From the NCBI RefSeq assembly GCF_017876515.1, contig NZ_JAGIOC010000001.1, positions 2,604,001 to 2,668,000 of the forward strand: 64,000 nucleotides of DNA, written 5' to 3'. Under the pieces are notes generated by a model that was not told where the DNA came from, made no database searches, and was given only the letters and a program-made list of their open reading frames with translations. Every line of letters starts with the position of its first letter. The stretch's first letter is position 1. The position numbers were made by a program, and so were the translations under genes. Source of the DNA: Brachybacterium fresconis (GTDB lineage Bacteria; Actinomycetota; Actinomycetes; Actinomycetales; Dermabacteraceae). Shown piece after piece: positions 27,350 through 35,241 of this stretch.

Positions 27350-28377
27350 GCGTGCTGACCCCTCCCCTGATCATCGCGCTCCTGCTGGTCACGAGCGCCG
27401 TGGCGGGCCCGGCGCTGCTGCGCGCGGGGGCTCCGCTGCTCATGCGGGTCCCTCGCGCCGCCGTCGCGGTGCTGCTGACGTCCCTGGGCACCTGGCTGCT
27501 TGCGGCCGCATCGCTCAGCCTGCTCCTGGCCTGGACGCTCACGGGACCCGATCTGCTGCCCGGGGCCGTCGGCGAGGTGTGTCAGCGCTGCCTGGACGCC
27601 TCCACACCCTTCACCCCCGACCAGACCGTCGAGACGGCTCTGCCGATCGCGGTCCTCGTGGCCCTGCCGGTCCTCGGCGCTGCCGCGGTGCTCGTCCTCG
27701 GGGCGCGGCGCGCGGTTCGGGCCCGCTCCGCCGCTCGGGACGCGGCCCGGGACATCACTGCCGGTGCCCGCGCTGTCCGCCTCGCCGGTCACGACGTCTG
27801 GCTGGTCCCCGACGAGGAGCCCGCGGCCTTCGCGCTGCCCGCCGGCCTCGGCGGGATCGTGGTCTCCGCAGGGCTGCGACGGGCCCTCAGCGACGCGGAG
27901 CTGAGGGCCGTCCTCGCCCATGAGGGCGCTCATCTGCGCCAGCGTCATCATCTGGTGCTGTCGGCGACGCGCTCCCTCGCGGAGCCGCTGCGCTGGATCC
28001 CGCTCGCGGCGGCGATCGCCGACGCGGTCCCGCGCTATCTCGAGATCGCCGCCGACGAGAGCGCCCGCCGGTGTTCCGGAACCCGTTCGCTGGCCAGTGC
28101 TCTGTTGAAGATCGGTGCCCCTGTCCGCCCCGCGACCTCGGCGGCCGCTGCCCCCGCGACGGCCGCTGCGCCGGCAGGTCCGCTGCTGCATGCGGGGCTG
28201 CTGCACGCGGGTGGTCCGGATCGCATCCGCCATCTGGTCGCGCCGGCCGGGACGGGATCGGCTCTGCTGCCGACGGCACTGCTGTCCGGGCTGATGCTCG
28301 CCCTGACCGCCGTCATCGTCGCCGTGCACGGCCCGTACCTGCAGGTGCTGCTCGCGGGGTGCGCGATCACCGGCTGA
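27346..28377 (+). CDS. M56-family (BlaR1/MecR1-like) membrane metallopeptidase
   Basis: This 343-aa protein has transmembrane segments near residues 5-25, 35-62, 98-120 and 305-325 around a cytosolic zinc-peptidase domain. The zinc motif is HEGAH (His192-Glu193, His196) in RAVLAHEGAHLRQRHH. It lacks the extracellular penicillin-binding sensor of BlaR1, so the signal must be sensed otherwise. It overlaps the blaI-like gene (ATGA) and presumably inactivates that repressor. Confidence 0.88.
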   Translation: MSVLTPPLIIALLLVTSAVAGPALLRAGAPLLMRVPRAAVAVLLTSLGTWLLAAASLSLLLAWTLTGPDLLPGAVGEVCQRCLDASTPFTPDQTVETALPIAVLVALPVLGAAAVLVLGARRAVRARSAARDAARDITAGARAVRLAGHDVWLVPDEEPAAFALPAGLGGIVVSAGLRRALSDAELRAVLAHEGAHLRQRHHLVLSATRSLAEPLRWIPLAAAIADAVPRYLEIAADESARRCSGTRSLASALLKIGAPVRPATSAAAAPATAAAPAGPLLHAGLLHAGGPDRIRHLVAPAGTGSALLPTALLSGLMLALTAVIVAVHGPYLQVLLAGCAITG

Positions 28378-28391
28378 GGCCGCCGACGTCG

Positions 28392-28461
28392 GTCAGCGCT
28401 GAGACTCCTCGCGGTGCCGGTCAGCGCTGAGACTCCTCGCGGTGCCGGTCAGCGCGTGCCG
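28392..28461. repeat. 28-bp tandem duplication at a gene 3' end
   Basis: Two exact 28-bp copies (28392-28419, 28420-28447) starting GGTCAGCGCTGAGACTCCTC are followed by a third partial start at 28448. The third copy contains the stop codon of the beta-propeller lipoprotein gene, so the duplicated unit came from that gene's end. It lies between two convergent genes. Confidence 0.85.
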
Positions 28462-29669
28462 TAGTCCTCGTCGAAGGTCGTGGTGACCAGGTAGCGGGCC
28501 CCGTCGACGTCCACTGCCGCCGCCGAGTCGGCGGAGAAGATCTCGGGGACGGCGAGCGCACCCGTCTGGTCGACGTCATAGGGCTGGACCATGCGTCCAT
28601 GCGAGGTGTCCAGCACCACCAGGGTGCCCTCCTCCTGCCGCTGGGCGTAGGCCAGGCGCTCGCCCGCGGTGATGAACCGCAGCTGCTCGGCGTCCTCGTG
28701 CCGCCAGCTCTCCGAGCCATCGGGATCGAGACCTCGCACCGTGGTCCCGGCGGCGAGGACGGTGACGTCCAGGACGTGGTCGTGGGCCACCTGATCGGCG
28801 TCGCGGGCGATCACCTGTCCGTCGGCGAGGTCGATCACGGTCCCGGCTCCGCTGCCGTCGCCGAGGACCGCGTACCCGGTGTTCGGGTCGATGCGCGGGC
28901 CGATGGCGCTCCGCTCGGGCTCGAGCCCCTCGGGCAGCGCGATCCGCCATCGCTGTTCGCCGTCGGCCGCCTCGAGCGCGACCAGCTCGTCGCCGTCGAT
29001 CATGACGACGACGCCGCCGTGCTCGGCCAGGATCCTGCCGCCGTCGAGCTCCTCCTCGGTCAGCGCGATCTCGCCGGTTCCTGCGACCAGGGCCGTGCGC
29101 GTCTGCGCCGAGCCCATCGGGGCCTCCTCCGTCGCGGAGTACACCATCCCCTGCGCGGCCTGCGGGCCCGGCACCTCGACCGGGCCCCAGCGCACCTCGG
29201 CGGTGCGCAGGTCGTAGCCGGTCAGGCTCGTGGCCAGTGGGGCACCGCCTTCCGATGCCGTATCGGCCAGCACCGCGATGGCGGTCCCGTCGGGGTCGGC
29301 CGAGAGGCCGTACCCGGTGCAGCTGAGCGGTCGCTGCGCCTGCCACAGCAGCGTGCCGTCCTGGGCGACGGCCCGGAAGCGCAGCCGGTCACCGGCGTCG
29401 GAGTACCCCAGGAAGATCCCGTCCCGCTCCAGGGGCGTCGCGGTCCATCCCGGGTCCACCACGATCATCGGGGTCATCTCCAGCGGCAGGCGCAGCTCGT
29501 TGGCGTCGACCGTGTCGGCGCGTTCCTCGACCACCGTCGGAGCGGGGTCGACATCGACGTCCGACGGTGCGCCGGTCCCCTTCGAAGGGTTCGCGGGCTC
29601 GTCGGAGTCGCAGGCGGCGAGCGCGAGCAGCCCCAGCGGCAGCGTGAGCGCAAGGGTGCGGCGCCTCAT
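28449..29669 (-). CDS. PQQ-like beta-propeller lipoprotein
   Basis: This 406-aa exported lipoprotein has signal MRRRTLALTLPLGLLALAAC with the lipobox Cys at residue 20. The mature part has repeated propeller blades with Trp-containing turns (LLWQAQRPLSC, EQRWRIALPEG, ESWRHEDAEQ). The start overlaps the CcdA-like gene stop by 4 bp, making it the last gene of a dsbA-ccdA-propeller operon. Such propellers often scaffold or sense in the envelope; no enzyme activity is implied. Confidence 0.8.
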   Translation of the reverse strand: MRRRTLALTLPLGLLALAACDSDEPANPSKGTGAPSDVDVDPAPTVVEERADTVDANELRLPLEMTPMIVVDPGWTATPLERDGIFLGYSDAGDRLRFRAVAQDGTLLWQAQRPLSCTGYGLSADPDGTAIAVLADTASEGGAPLATSLTGYDLRTAEVRWGPVEVPGPQAAQGMVYSATEEAPMGSAQTRTALVAGTGEIALTEEELDGGRILAEHGGVVVMIDGDELVALEAADGEQRWRIALPEGLEPERSAIGPRIDPNTGYAVLGDGSGAGTVIDLADGQVIARDADQVAHDHVLDVTVLAAGTTVRGLDPDGSESWRHEDAEQLRFITAGERLAYAQRQEEGTLVVLDTSHGRMVQPYDVDQTGALAVPEIFSADSAAAVDVDGARYLVTTTFDEDYGTR

Positions 29670-30538
29670 CGCCGATCCATCCGCGGCAGAACGGGCCCGA
29701 CCTCGACGCGTCGGCGGCGCCGTCGATCATGGCGCCACCACAGGGCCAGGGCGAGCAGCCCGAGCGCGGCGATCACCGCGATCTGGGCGCCGGTGCCGGT
29801 CAGCACGCTGCTGCTGGACTGCCAGCTCGCCAGCACGCTGGTGGGGATCAAGGAGGGCATGGTGACCAGGCCGTTGGTGGTCCAGAACAGGATGCCCAGG
29901 GCGATGATCACCGCGCCGGTGAGCACGGTGGTGGTGTGCAGCGTCCGACCCAGCACGGTGAACTCCCGGCCTCGCAGCAGGGAGCGGGTCCGGGCGCTGA
30001 GACGGTCCCACACGGCGGCGAGCGCCATCAGGGGCACCACCATGCCGGCACCGTAGACGGCCAGCAGGATCGCGGCGAGGACCATGCTCCCCTGCCCCAT
30101 GGCGAGGGTGAGCACGGCGCCCAGGATGGGGCCGGCGCAGAAACCGGCCACCCCGCCCACGGCACCGAGCAGGAACGTGCGCGGCAGTCCGCTGCCGCGC
30201 GAGGAGGCCTGCTGGGCACGATCGATGCCGGGCAGCGCCCGGGAGAGGTCGAAGCCGAGGCCGAGCGCGTGCATCGCCCCGAGCACGATCAGGATCACGG
30301 AGGTGACGATGACCAGAACGGTGCGGTGCTGCGCGAACATCGTCCCGAGTGCACCGGCGCCGATGCCGAGCGGGACGAGGGTCAGCACCAGGCCGAGGTA
30401 GAACGCCAGGGCGTGCGGGACCAGTCGGGCGCGGCTAATGACGGTGGCGGCGAAGAAGCCGGGCAGCAGGAACGCCCCGCACGGGCTCAGGAGGGCGAGG
30501 GCGCCGCCCAGGAAGGCGGTCAGGATCCCGATCTCCAT
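29666..30538 (-). CDS. CcdA-family thiol-disulfide electron-transport membrane protein
   Basis: This 290-aa protein has six or more membrane segments and the DsbD/CcdA pattern: start GILTAFLGGALALLSPCGAFLLPGFF with Cys in SPCGAF, and GGVAGFCAGPILGAVLTLA with the second Cys. These membrane cysteines carry electrons from thioredoxin to the outer face. Its ATG follows the DsbA-like stop by 1 bp. Together with the DsbA-like protein it forms an extracytoplasmic thiol pathway. Confidence 0.88.
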   Translation of the reverse strand: MEIGILTAFLGGALALLSPCGAFLLPGFFAATVISRARLVPHALAFYLGLVLTLVPLGIGAGALGTMFAQHRTVLVIVTSVILIVLGAMHALGLGFDLSRALPGIDRAQQASSRGSGLPRTFLLGAVGGVAGFCAGPILGAVLTLAMGQGSMVLAAILLAVYGAGMVVPLMALAAVWDRLSARTRSLLRGREFTVLGRTLHTTTVLTGAVIIALGILFWTTNGLVTMPSLIPTSVLASWQSSSSVLTGTGAQIAVIAALGLLALALWWRHDRRRRRRVEVGPVLPRMDRR

Positions 30539-30539
30539 C

Positions 30540-31319
30540 TCAGCCCTCCTTCTCGGCCAGGGCCGTATCGAGCGCGTCGGTGAACACCTCGGTGGGCTGG
30601 GCGCCGGCCATGGGCGTGCCGTCGAGGAGGAAGGCGGGGGTGGACATGGCGCCCAGCTCGATGCCCTGCTGGGCGTTGGCGTCGATGGTCGCCGCGACCT
30701 CCTCGGAATTCAGGTCCGCGGTGAACTGCTCGGTGTCCAGGCCGAGTTCCCCGGCCAGATCGACCAGCGAGTCCTCGTCGAGATCCTGCGGTGAGCGGAT
30801 CTCGCCGCCGGAGAAGAGGGCGTCGTGGTAATCCTGGAATCGGTCCTGCTTCGCGGCTGCGAGGACCGCACGGGCTGCTCGCTCGGACTCTTCCCCGTAG
30901 ATGTTCACGTCGCGGTATTCGATGCGCAGCTCTCCGCGCTCGACGTATTCGCGCAGGACGGGCAGGGTCTCGTGCGACCACTGGGCGCAGTAGGGGCACT
31001 GGAAGTCGGAGAACATCACCAGCACCACCGGGGCATCGACCGGGCCCTCGGCCAGGAGGTCGTCGGGATCACGGGCCTCCTCCTCGCTGAGGTCCGGCTG
31101 CGCCACCTGGTCGGGGTGCTCGACCGCGCCGGGCTGCTCGGTGGGCTCGCCCGTGGCGGCGGTGCCGGCCGCCTGCTCGGCATCGTCGTCGCCCCCCATC
31201 CAGATCGCGGCCACGATCAGCGCGGCCACCACGGCGAGGATCACCAGCGGAGCCAGCCAGCGGCTGCGGCGGCCGGGAGGCTGTTCGGTCGCGCTCCCGG
31301 TCGTCTGCGGGTCAGGCAT
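30540..31319 (-). CDS. DsbA-like thioredoxin-fold membrane-anchored protein
   Basis: This 259-aa protein has one N-terminal membrane anchor (LAPLVILAVVAALIVAAIW, about residues 22-40), an acidic linker and a thioredoxin domain of the DsbA type. The active site is SDFQCPYCAQWSHE (CPYC). The cis-Pro loop is probably near GAMSTPAFLLDGTPM. It would oxidise or isomerise thiols outside the membrane. The ATG at 31319 follows GGAGAACGG; the upstream GTG at 31334 is less likely. Two BlaI-type operators lie 45-75 bp upstream. Confidence 0.9.
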   Translation of the reverse strand: MPDPQTTGSATEQPPGRRSRWLAPLVILAVVAALIVAAIWMGGDDDAEQAAGTAATGEPTEQPGAVEHPDQVAQPDLSEEEARDPDDLLAEGPVDAPVVLVMFSDFQCPYCAQWSHETLPVLREYVERGELRIEYRDVNIYGEESERAARAVLAAAKQDRFQDYHDALFSGGEIRSPQDLDEDSLVDLAGELGLDTEQFTADLNSEEVAATIDANAQQGIELGAMSTPAFLLDGTPMAGAQPTEVFTDALDTALAEKEG

Positions 31320-31363
31320 CCGTTCTCCGATCACGCGGGGGAACGGCGCACCGCGGCGCCATT

Positions 31364-31396
31364 CGACTATCCGTCATAGTAACTATGGTCGATAGT
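31364..31396. promoter_or_regulatory. Pair of BlaI-type operators upstream of the dsbA-like operon
   Basis: Two adjacent dyads: CGACTAT-CCGTC-ATAGTAA (31364-31382) and ACTAT-GGTCG-ATAGT (31382-31396). Both share the ACTAT-N5-ATAGT spacing of the palindrome before the CPVC/blaI operon at 26285. The arrangement predicts co-repression of both operons by the BlaI-family protein. Confidence 0.7.
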
Positions 31397-31439
31397 ACGC
31401 AGATCGACGCGCTCGACTCAACCTCGGGTGATCGGCCGC

Positions 31440-31760
31440 TCAGTGCGTGCCGCCGAGCTCGATGAGCAGCACGCCGACGACGATCAGCCCCATGCCCCCG
31501 AGCATCGTCGGCGTCAGCGCCTCGCGGAACAGGACGCGGGAGAGCAGGGCGGTCAGCACGATGCCGGCGGCGGCCCAGACGCCGTAGGCGATGCCCAGCG
31601 GCATGCCCGTGGCGAGGGAGCCGGACAGGAAGGTGAAGGCGACGACATAGCCGAGCACCACCAGCAGGTAGGCGGCGCGACGACCGCCGGCGGCGACCCG
31701 CAGCGACAGGGTGGCGCCGACCTCGCTGATCACCGCAACGGTCAGCAGGATCCAGCTCAT
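31440..31760 (-). CDS. SMR-family multidrug efflux subunit (second of a pair)
   Basis: This 106-aa protein has four membrane helices and the conserved membrane Glu14 (VAVISEVGATLSLR) that couples protons and cationic drugs. GIAYGVWAAAGIVLTALLSRVLF is the helix-3 signature. It overlaps the upstream SMR gene by 4 bp. Paired SMR genes usually form an antiparallel heterodimer such as EbrAB or YkkCD. Confidence 0.9.
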   Translation of the reverse strand: MSWILLTVAVISEVGATLSLRVAAGGRRAAYLLVVLGYVVAFTFLSGSLATGMPLGIAYGVWAAAGIVLTALLSRVLFREALTPTMLGGMGLIVVGVLLIELGGTH

Positions 31761-32152
31761 GGCGCCCCCGTCCCGCTCGCAGCCGGGAGATCGCGGGCCG
31801 GCACGGGCTCCTCGCGCTGCCCGCGCCGACGGGCCCGGTGGGAGCCGACCTCGACCACCGCGACGCCGACGGCGATGAGCACGACGCCGCTGATCTTCAT
31901 CGCGGTGAAGGGCTCACCGAACAGCACCGCCGACAGCGCGGCGGTGAGCACCACGCCGCAGGCCGCCCAGATGCCGTAGGCGACACCGAGCGGCACCCCC
32001 CGGCGCAGCACGAGGGCGAGGAAGCCGAAGGAGAGGGCGTAGCCGATCACGACCACGACGTAGAGCGCGGGGTGATCGAGCGCTCCGCGCAGGGAGAGCG
32101 TCGCGCTGACCTCGCTGAGGATCGCGCCCACCAGCAGCAGCCAGGCGATCAC
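31757..32152 (-). CDS. SMR-family multidrug efflux subunit (first of a pair)
   Basis: This 131-aa protein has four helices with the conserved Glu in GAILSEVSATLSLR and the signature GVAYGIWAACGVVLTAALSAVLF. An extra 25-residue basic C-terminal tail (HRARRRGQREEPV) sets it apart from its partner and may fix membrane orientation. It overlaps both the TetR gene and the second SMR gene by ATGA. Confidence 0.9.
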   Translation of the reverse strand: MIAWLLLVGAILSEVSATLSLRGALDHPALYVVVVIGYALSFGFLALVLRRGVPLGVAYGIWAACGVVLTAALSAVLFGEPFTAMKISGVVLIAVGVAVVEVGSHRARRRGQREEPVPARDLPAASGTGAP

Positions 32153-32736
32153 CCCTCACCCCCGAGCAGGTCCAGGGCGAGGGCGTGGACAGCGTGCGCA
32201 TCCTCGGAGGGCAGCTCGAGCTGGCCCGTGGCGCGGTCGAACCAGAGCCCGTCGGCCATCAGGCGCACGGCGAGCAGTCGCTGCCGCTCCGCGACAGGGG
32301 TGCCGGCGGGGACGGAGAGCCAGCCGGCCAGCTGCTCCTGCCAGCGCGCGGTCAGGCTCACCCGCAGCTTCGGATCCGCGAAGATCACCAGATCCGCCGG
32401 GGAGAGCTGCGCGTGGCAGGCCCAGTCGAGATAGGCGAGGAAGCGCCGGTGGGCGGGCACGGCGGCGAGGTCCTGGACGCCCGTGCCATGGACGGCCTCG
32501 ATCTGGGCGAGCACCTCGCGCTCGTAACGGTCGGCGATGTGGTCCAGCACGGCCCGCAGCAGGGCCTCTTTGGTGGCGAAGTGGTACATCAGCCCGGTCT
32601 TGGTGACGCCGGCGGCGCGGGCCGCCGAGTCGAGGGTCAGGGTGCCGTCCACGCCGAGATGGGCTTCGGCGGCATCCAGCATCGCCACCCGGGCCGACGG
32701 GCGGTGGGCGGGACGGGGCGAGGGATCGGGCGCCAT
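32149..32736 (-). CDS. TetR-family repressor of the SMR operon
   Basis: This 195-aa regulator has an N-terminal TetR helix-turn-helix (AMLDAAEAHLGVDGTLTLDSAARAAGVTKTGLMYHFATKEALLRAVL). The C-terminal ligand domain is about residues 70-195. The ATG at 32736 follows GGAGGAG. It is the first gene of the operon with both SMR subunits, and a palindrome just upstream predicts autoregulation and drug induction. Confidence 0.92.
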   Translation of the reverse strand: MAPDPSPRPAHRPSARVAMLDAAEAHLGVDGTLTLDSAARAAGVTKTGLMYHFATKEALLRAVLDHIADRYEREVLAQIEAVHGTGVQDLAAVPAHRRFLAYLDWACHAQLSPADLVIFADPKLRVSLTARWQEQLAGWLSVPAGTPVAERQRLLAVRLMADGLWFDRATGQLELPSEDAHAVHALALDLLGGEG

Positions 32737-32765
32737 GAGGGCTCCTCCGGGACGACGGACCCTCG

Positions 32766-32793
32766 TTACTTTACTGCCCGTGCGGTCAAGTAA
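32766..32793. promoter_or_regulatory. TetR operator
   Basis: The left half TTACTTTACTGC and right half GCGGTCAAGTAA are inverted repeats matching at 10 of 12 positions with a 4-bp centre. It is 30 bp upstream of the TetR start. Size and half-site spacing are usual for TetR dimers. Confidence 0.68.
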
Positions 32794-32827
32794 GCAATGG
32801 GGTGCACTCACGACCCTGAGGCCCTCC

Positions 32828-32854
32828 GGTATCACAGTGATACCATGTAGGTAT
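32828..32854. promoter_or_regulatory. Overlapping palindromes at the toxin-antitoxin promoter
   Basis: GGTATCAC-A-GTGATACC (32828-32844) is a perfect 8+1+8 palindrome. It overlaps a second, ATACC-ATGTA-GGTAT (32840-32854), which ends on the antitoxin ATG at 32853. Nested GGTAT/ATACC half-sites suit a ribbon-helix-helix antitoxin that binds cooperatively to its own promoter. The transcript may be leaderless. Confidence 0.7.
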
Positions 32855-33056
32855 GGCTATGACACTGCGACTGAGTGAAGCGGACGAGAAGACCCTTTCG
32901 GACCTCGCCCGCCAGGAAGGGATCAGCCGCCAGGAGGCCACGGTACGAGCGATCCGGGAGACGGCGGCCCGGCGCGGCCATCAGCAGGCCGTCAGCGAGA
33001 TGTCGGAGCGGGCGCGAACTCGTTACGCGGAGCTGCTGGATCGCCTCGCACAGTGA
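32853..33056 (+). CDS. Ribbon-helix-helix antitoxin
   Basis: This 67-aa protein begins with the RHH strand MAMTLRLSEADEKTLSDLARQEGISRQEATVRAI, typical of CopG-like DNA-binding antitoxins. The basic C-terminal tail would wrap the toxin. It overlaps the Doc gene by GTGA. An ATG at 32859 is also possible. Palindromes at the start suggest autorepression, strengthened by the toxin. Confidence 0.85.
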   Translation: MAMTLRLSEADEKTLSDLARQEGISRQEATVRAIRETAARRGHQQAVSEMSERARTRYAELLDRLAQ

Positions 33057-33421
33057 ACTCGACGAACCACCTCGGTCTCGAGGATCTCCTGGCGCTCATC
33101 GACGATCTTCGCATCGGGCCGGTGCGTGATCTCGGGTTGCTCGAATCTGCTGCCCACCGGCCGACGACGACGCTCTGGGGCACCGAGGCCTACGACGGTC
33201 TTGACCGCAAAGCGGCCGCTCTGCTGGAGTCGATCGTCCGCAATCATGCCCTGCCCGATGGGAACAAGCGACTCAGCTGGCTGGCTGTGGTCGTGTTCTA
33301 TGGTCTCAACGACATCGATCTCGATGCCCCGGATGACGAGGCCTATGACCTGGTCATCGCCGTGGAGACGCGCGATGTGAGCCTCGAGGAGATCGCCGCA
33401 GCTCTTTCCGGCTGGCGATGA
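33053..33421 (+). CDS. Doc-type Fic-family toxin
   Basis: This 122-aa protein belongs to the Doc group of the Fic fold, which phosphorylates EF-Tu in the known case. The motif is NHALPDGNKRLSW (catalytic His65), compared with the family HxFx(D/N)(A/G)NKR; the usual Phe is Leu here. The helix ESAAHRPTTTLWG matches the Doc N-terminal region. It has a GTG start inside the antitoxin stop. It is complete, so probably active. Confidence 0.88.
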   Translation: MNSTNHLGLEDLLALIDDLRIGPVRDLGLLESAAHRPTTTLWGTEAYDGLDRKAAALLESIVRNHALPDGNKRLSWLAVVVFYGLNDIDLDAPDDEAYDLVIAVETRDVSLEEIAAALSGWR

Positions 33422-33449
33422 GGCTCCCACCCCGGGGCGGTGCGATGCG

Positions 33450-34217
33450 TCAGCCGACGCTCTCCCCCGGCCCCGGCGCCCAGCGGGCGATCTGGGCGGC
33501 GAGGTGCCCGGCGCCGTAGCCGTTGTCGATGTTGACCACGCCGATGCCGGGCGCGCAGGCCGAGAGCATCGTCAGGACGGCGGCGCGACCGCCCTCGGCG
33601 ACGCCGTAGCCGACGGAGGTGGGCAGGGCGACGACGGGGGCGCTGATCTGCCCGGCGACCACGGTGGGCAGGGCCCCGTCCATGCCGGCGGCGACCACCA
33701 CGCAGGCGGCCTCACGCAGCTCGGGCAGGCGGGCGAGCAGGCGATGGAGCCCGGCGATGCCGATGTCCGCGATCAGCCGGGTGGGACGGCCGAGATAGCG
33801 GGCGGTGAGCTCGGCCTCGCGGGCCACGGGCAGGTCGCTGGTGCCGGCGCAGGCGATGATCACCTCTCCCCCGCTCTCATCGGGCGGGGCCGCCGGCCAG
33901 GCCAGCAGGCGGGCGTCGGGGTCGTGGAAGGCGCCGGGCAGCATGTCGAGGATCGCGGCGGCCCGGGCCTCGTCGGCGCGGGTGAACAGCACAGGGCCGA
34001 GACCCTCGTGGCCGGCGGCGTGCAGCCGTGCGTACTCTGCGGCGATGGTGGCCACCTGGTCGACGCTCTTGGCGTCGCACAGCACGGCCTCGGGGGCGCC
34101 GCGGCGGCGCGAGCGGTCCAGGTCGAGCTCGAGGACGCCGTCGATCCGCCCGTCGGCCTTCCGTGCGCCGGGACCGGGGGCGACCTCGGAGCCGGGCTCG
34201 CCGGTGGCGTCAACCAC
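33450..34217 (-). CDS. larB: Nickel-pincer cofactor biosynthesis protein LarB
   Basis: This 255-aa protein carboxylates and hydrolyses nicotinic acid adenine dinucleotide to start the nickel-pincer nucleotide. The C-terminal two-thirds resemble PurE: VIIACAGTSDLPVAREAELTARYLG, then CVVVAAGMDGALPTVVAGQISAPVVALPTSVGYG, and a final NIDNGYGAGHLAAQIA. The start overlaps the larE stop by 8 bp. It is the last gene of larA-larE-larB. Confidence 0.93.
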   Translation of the reverse strand: MVDATGEPGSEVAPGPGARKADGRIDGVLELDLDRSRRRGAPEAVLCDAKSVDQVATIAAEYARLHAAGHEGLGPVLFTRADEARAAAILDMLPGAFHDPDARLLAWPAAPPDESGGEVIIACAGTSDLPVAREAELTARYLGRPTRLIADIGIAGLHRLLARLPELREAACVVVAAGMDGALPTVVAGQISAPVVALPTSVGYGVAEGGRAAVLTMLSACAPGIGVVNIDNGYGAGHLAAQIARWAPGPGESVG

Positions 34218-35241
34218 GGGGCTTGGAGCTGAGGATCTGCAGGGAGAACAGGCCGGAGCGGATGCCGTCGAGGTCGATCGTGACGTGCGCGAACCCGGTC
34301 TCCTTGCCGGCGGCGACCAGCGCGGTGCGGATCTCCGGGTCCATGGCGCGCGGCAGCTCGTCGGTGGGCAGCTCGATGCGGCCGACGTCGCCGTGGTGTC
34401 GCACCCGGCAGTCGCTGAAGCCCTGCTCGTACACGGCGTCCTCGAGGTCGTCGATCTGACGCAGCTTCTCGGGAGTGACGGACTGCCCGAAGGGCACCCG
34501 GGAGGCCAGGCACGGCGCGGCGGGCTTGTCCGCGACCGGCAGCGAGAGGGCGCCGGCGACGTCGCGGACCTGCTGCTTGGTCATCCCGGCGCTCGACAGC
34601 GGGCGCAGCACGCGGTGGCGGGTGGCGGCCCCGGCACCGGGGCGGTCGCGGCGCTGAGCGTCGTCGGCGTTCTCCCCGTAGGCGACGGCGTCGAGCCGGT
34701 GCGCGTCGACGATGTCCTCGCCGATGCGGGTGAACAGCTCGTCCTTGCAGTGGAAGCACCGAGCACCGTCGTTCTTCTGGTACTCGGGGTTCTCGCCCTC
34801 GTGGGTGGGGACCTCGACCACGTCGATGCCGATCACGGCGGCGACCCGGTGGGCCAATCGGCGCTCGCGGCGGGCGAGCGAGGGCGAGACGCCGAGCAGG
34901 GCGACGACGTTCTCGGTGCCGAGGGCGCGCACGGCCAGCGCCAGCAGGGTCGCGGAGTCGACGCCGCCGGAGTAGGCGACGCCGAGGCGCTGGACGGTGC
35001 TGAGCTGGGCGGAGACCTCGTCGGCGAGGGCGAGGGGCTCTCCCTGCAGGGCCTCGGGGGTCATGGCCTCGACGTCGAACCCGGTGCCGCCGGGGTGGAA
35101 CAGCGATGTGGGGGCAGGTGGCGTCGCGCTGGCGGCAGGAGTCGACGGGGCGATGCCTTCGTGGACGGCCGACGGGTCGGCGCTCGCGACGCGGGCCGAC
35201 GGGTCGGGCGGGCGGGTGGTGTGCTGGGGGTTCGCGGTCAC
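34210..35241 (-). CDS. larE: Nickel-pincer sulfur-insertion enzyme LarE
   Basis: This ATP-dependent PP-loop enzyme adds sulfur to the pincer precursor. Motifs are LGVAYSGGVDSATLLALAVRAL (PP-loop), GENADD, and DKPAAPCLASRVPFG with the Cys used for sulfur donation or cluster binding. ARCFHCKDELF adds a CxxC, so the protein has the three cysteines expected of [4Fe-4S]-type LarE, not the single sacrificial Cys; this is inference. The GTG at 35241 overlaps the larA stop (343 aa) but gives a 55-60-residue Pro-rich leader; an ATG further in (MTPEALQGEP) may be the real start. Confidence 0.9.
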   Translation of the reverse strand: MTANPQHTTRPPDPSARVASADPSAVHEGIAPSTPAASATPPAPTSLFHPGGTGFDVEAMTPEALQGEPLALADEVSAQLSTVQRLGVAYSGGVDSATLLALAVRALGTENVVALLGVSPSLARRERRLAHRVAAVIGIDVVEVPTHEGENPEYQKNDGARCFHCKDELFTRIGEDIVDAHRLDAVAYGENADDAQRRDRPGAGAATRHRVLRPLSSAGMTKQQVRDVAGALSLPVADKPAAPCLASRVPFGQSVTPEKLRQIDDLEDAVYEQGFSDCRVRHHGDVGRIELPTDELPRAMDPEIRTALVAAGKETGFAHVTIDLDGIRSGLFSLQILSSKPRG

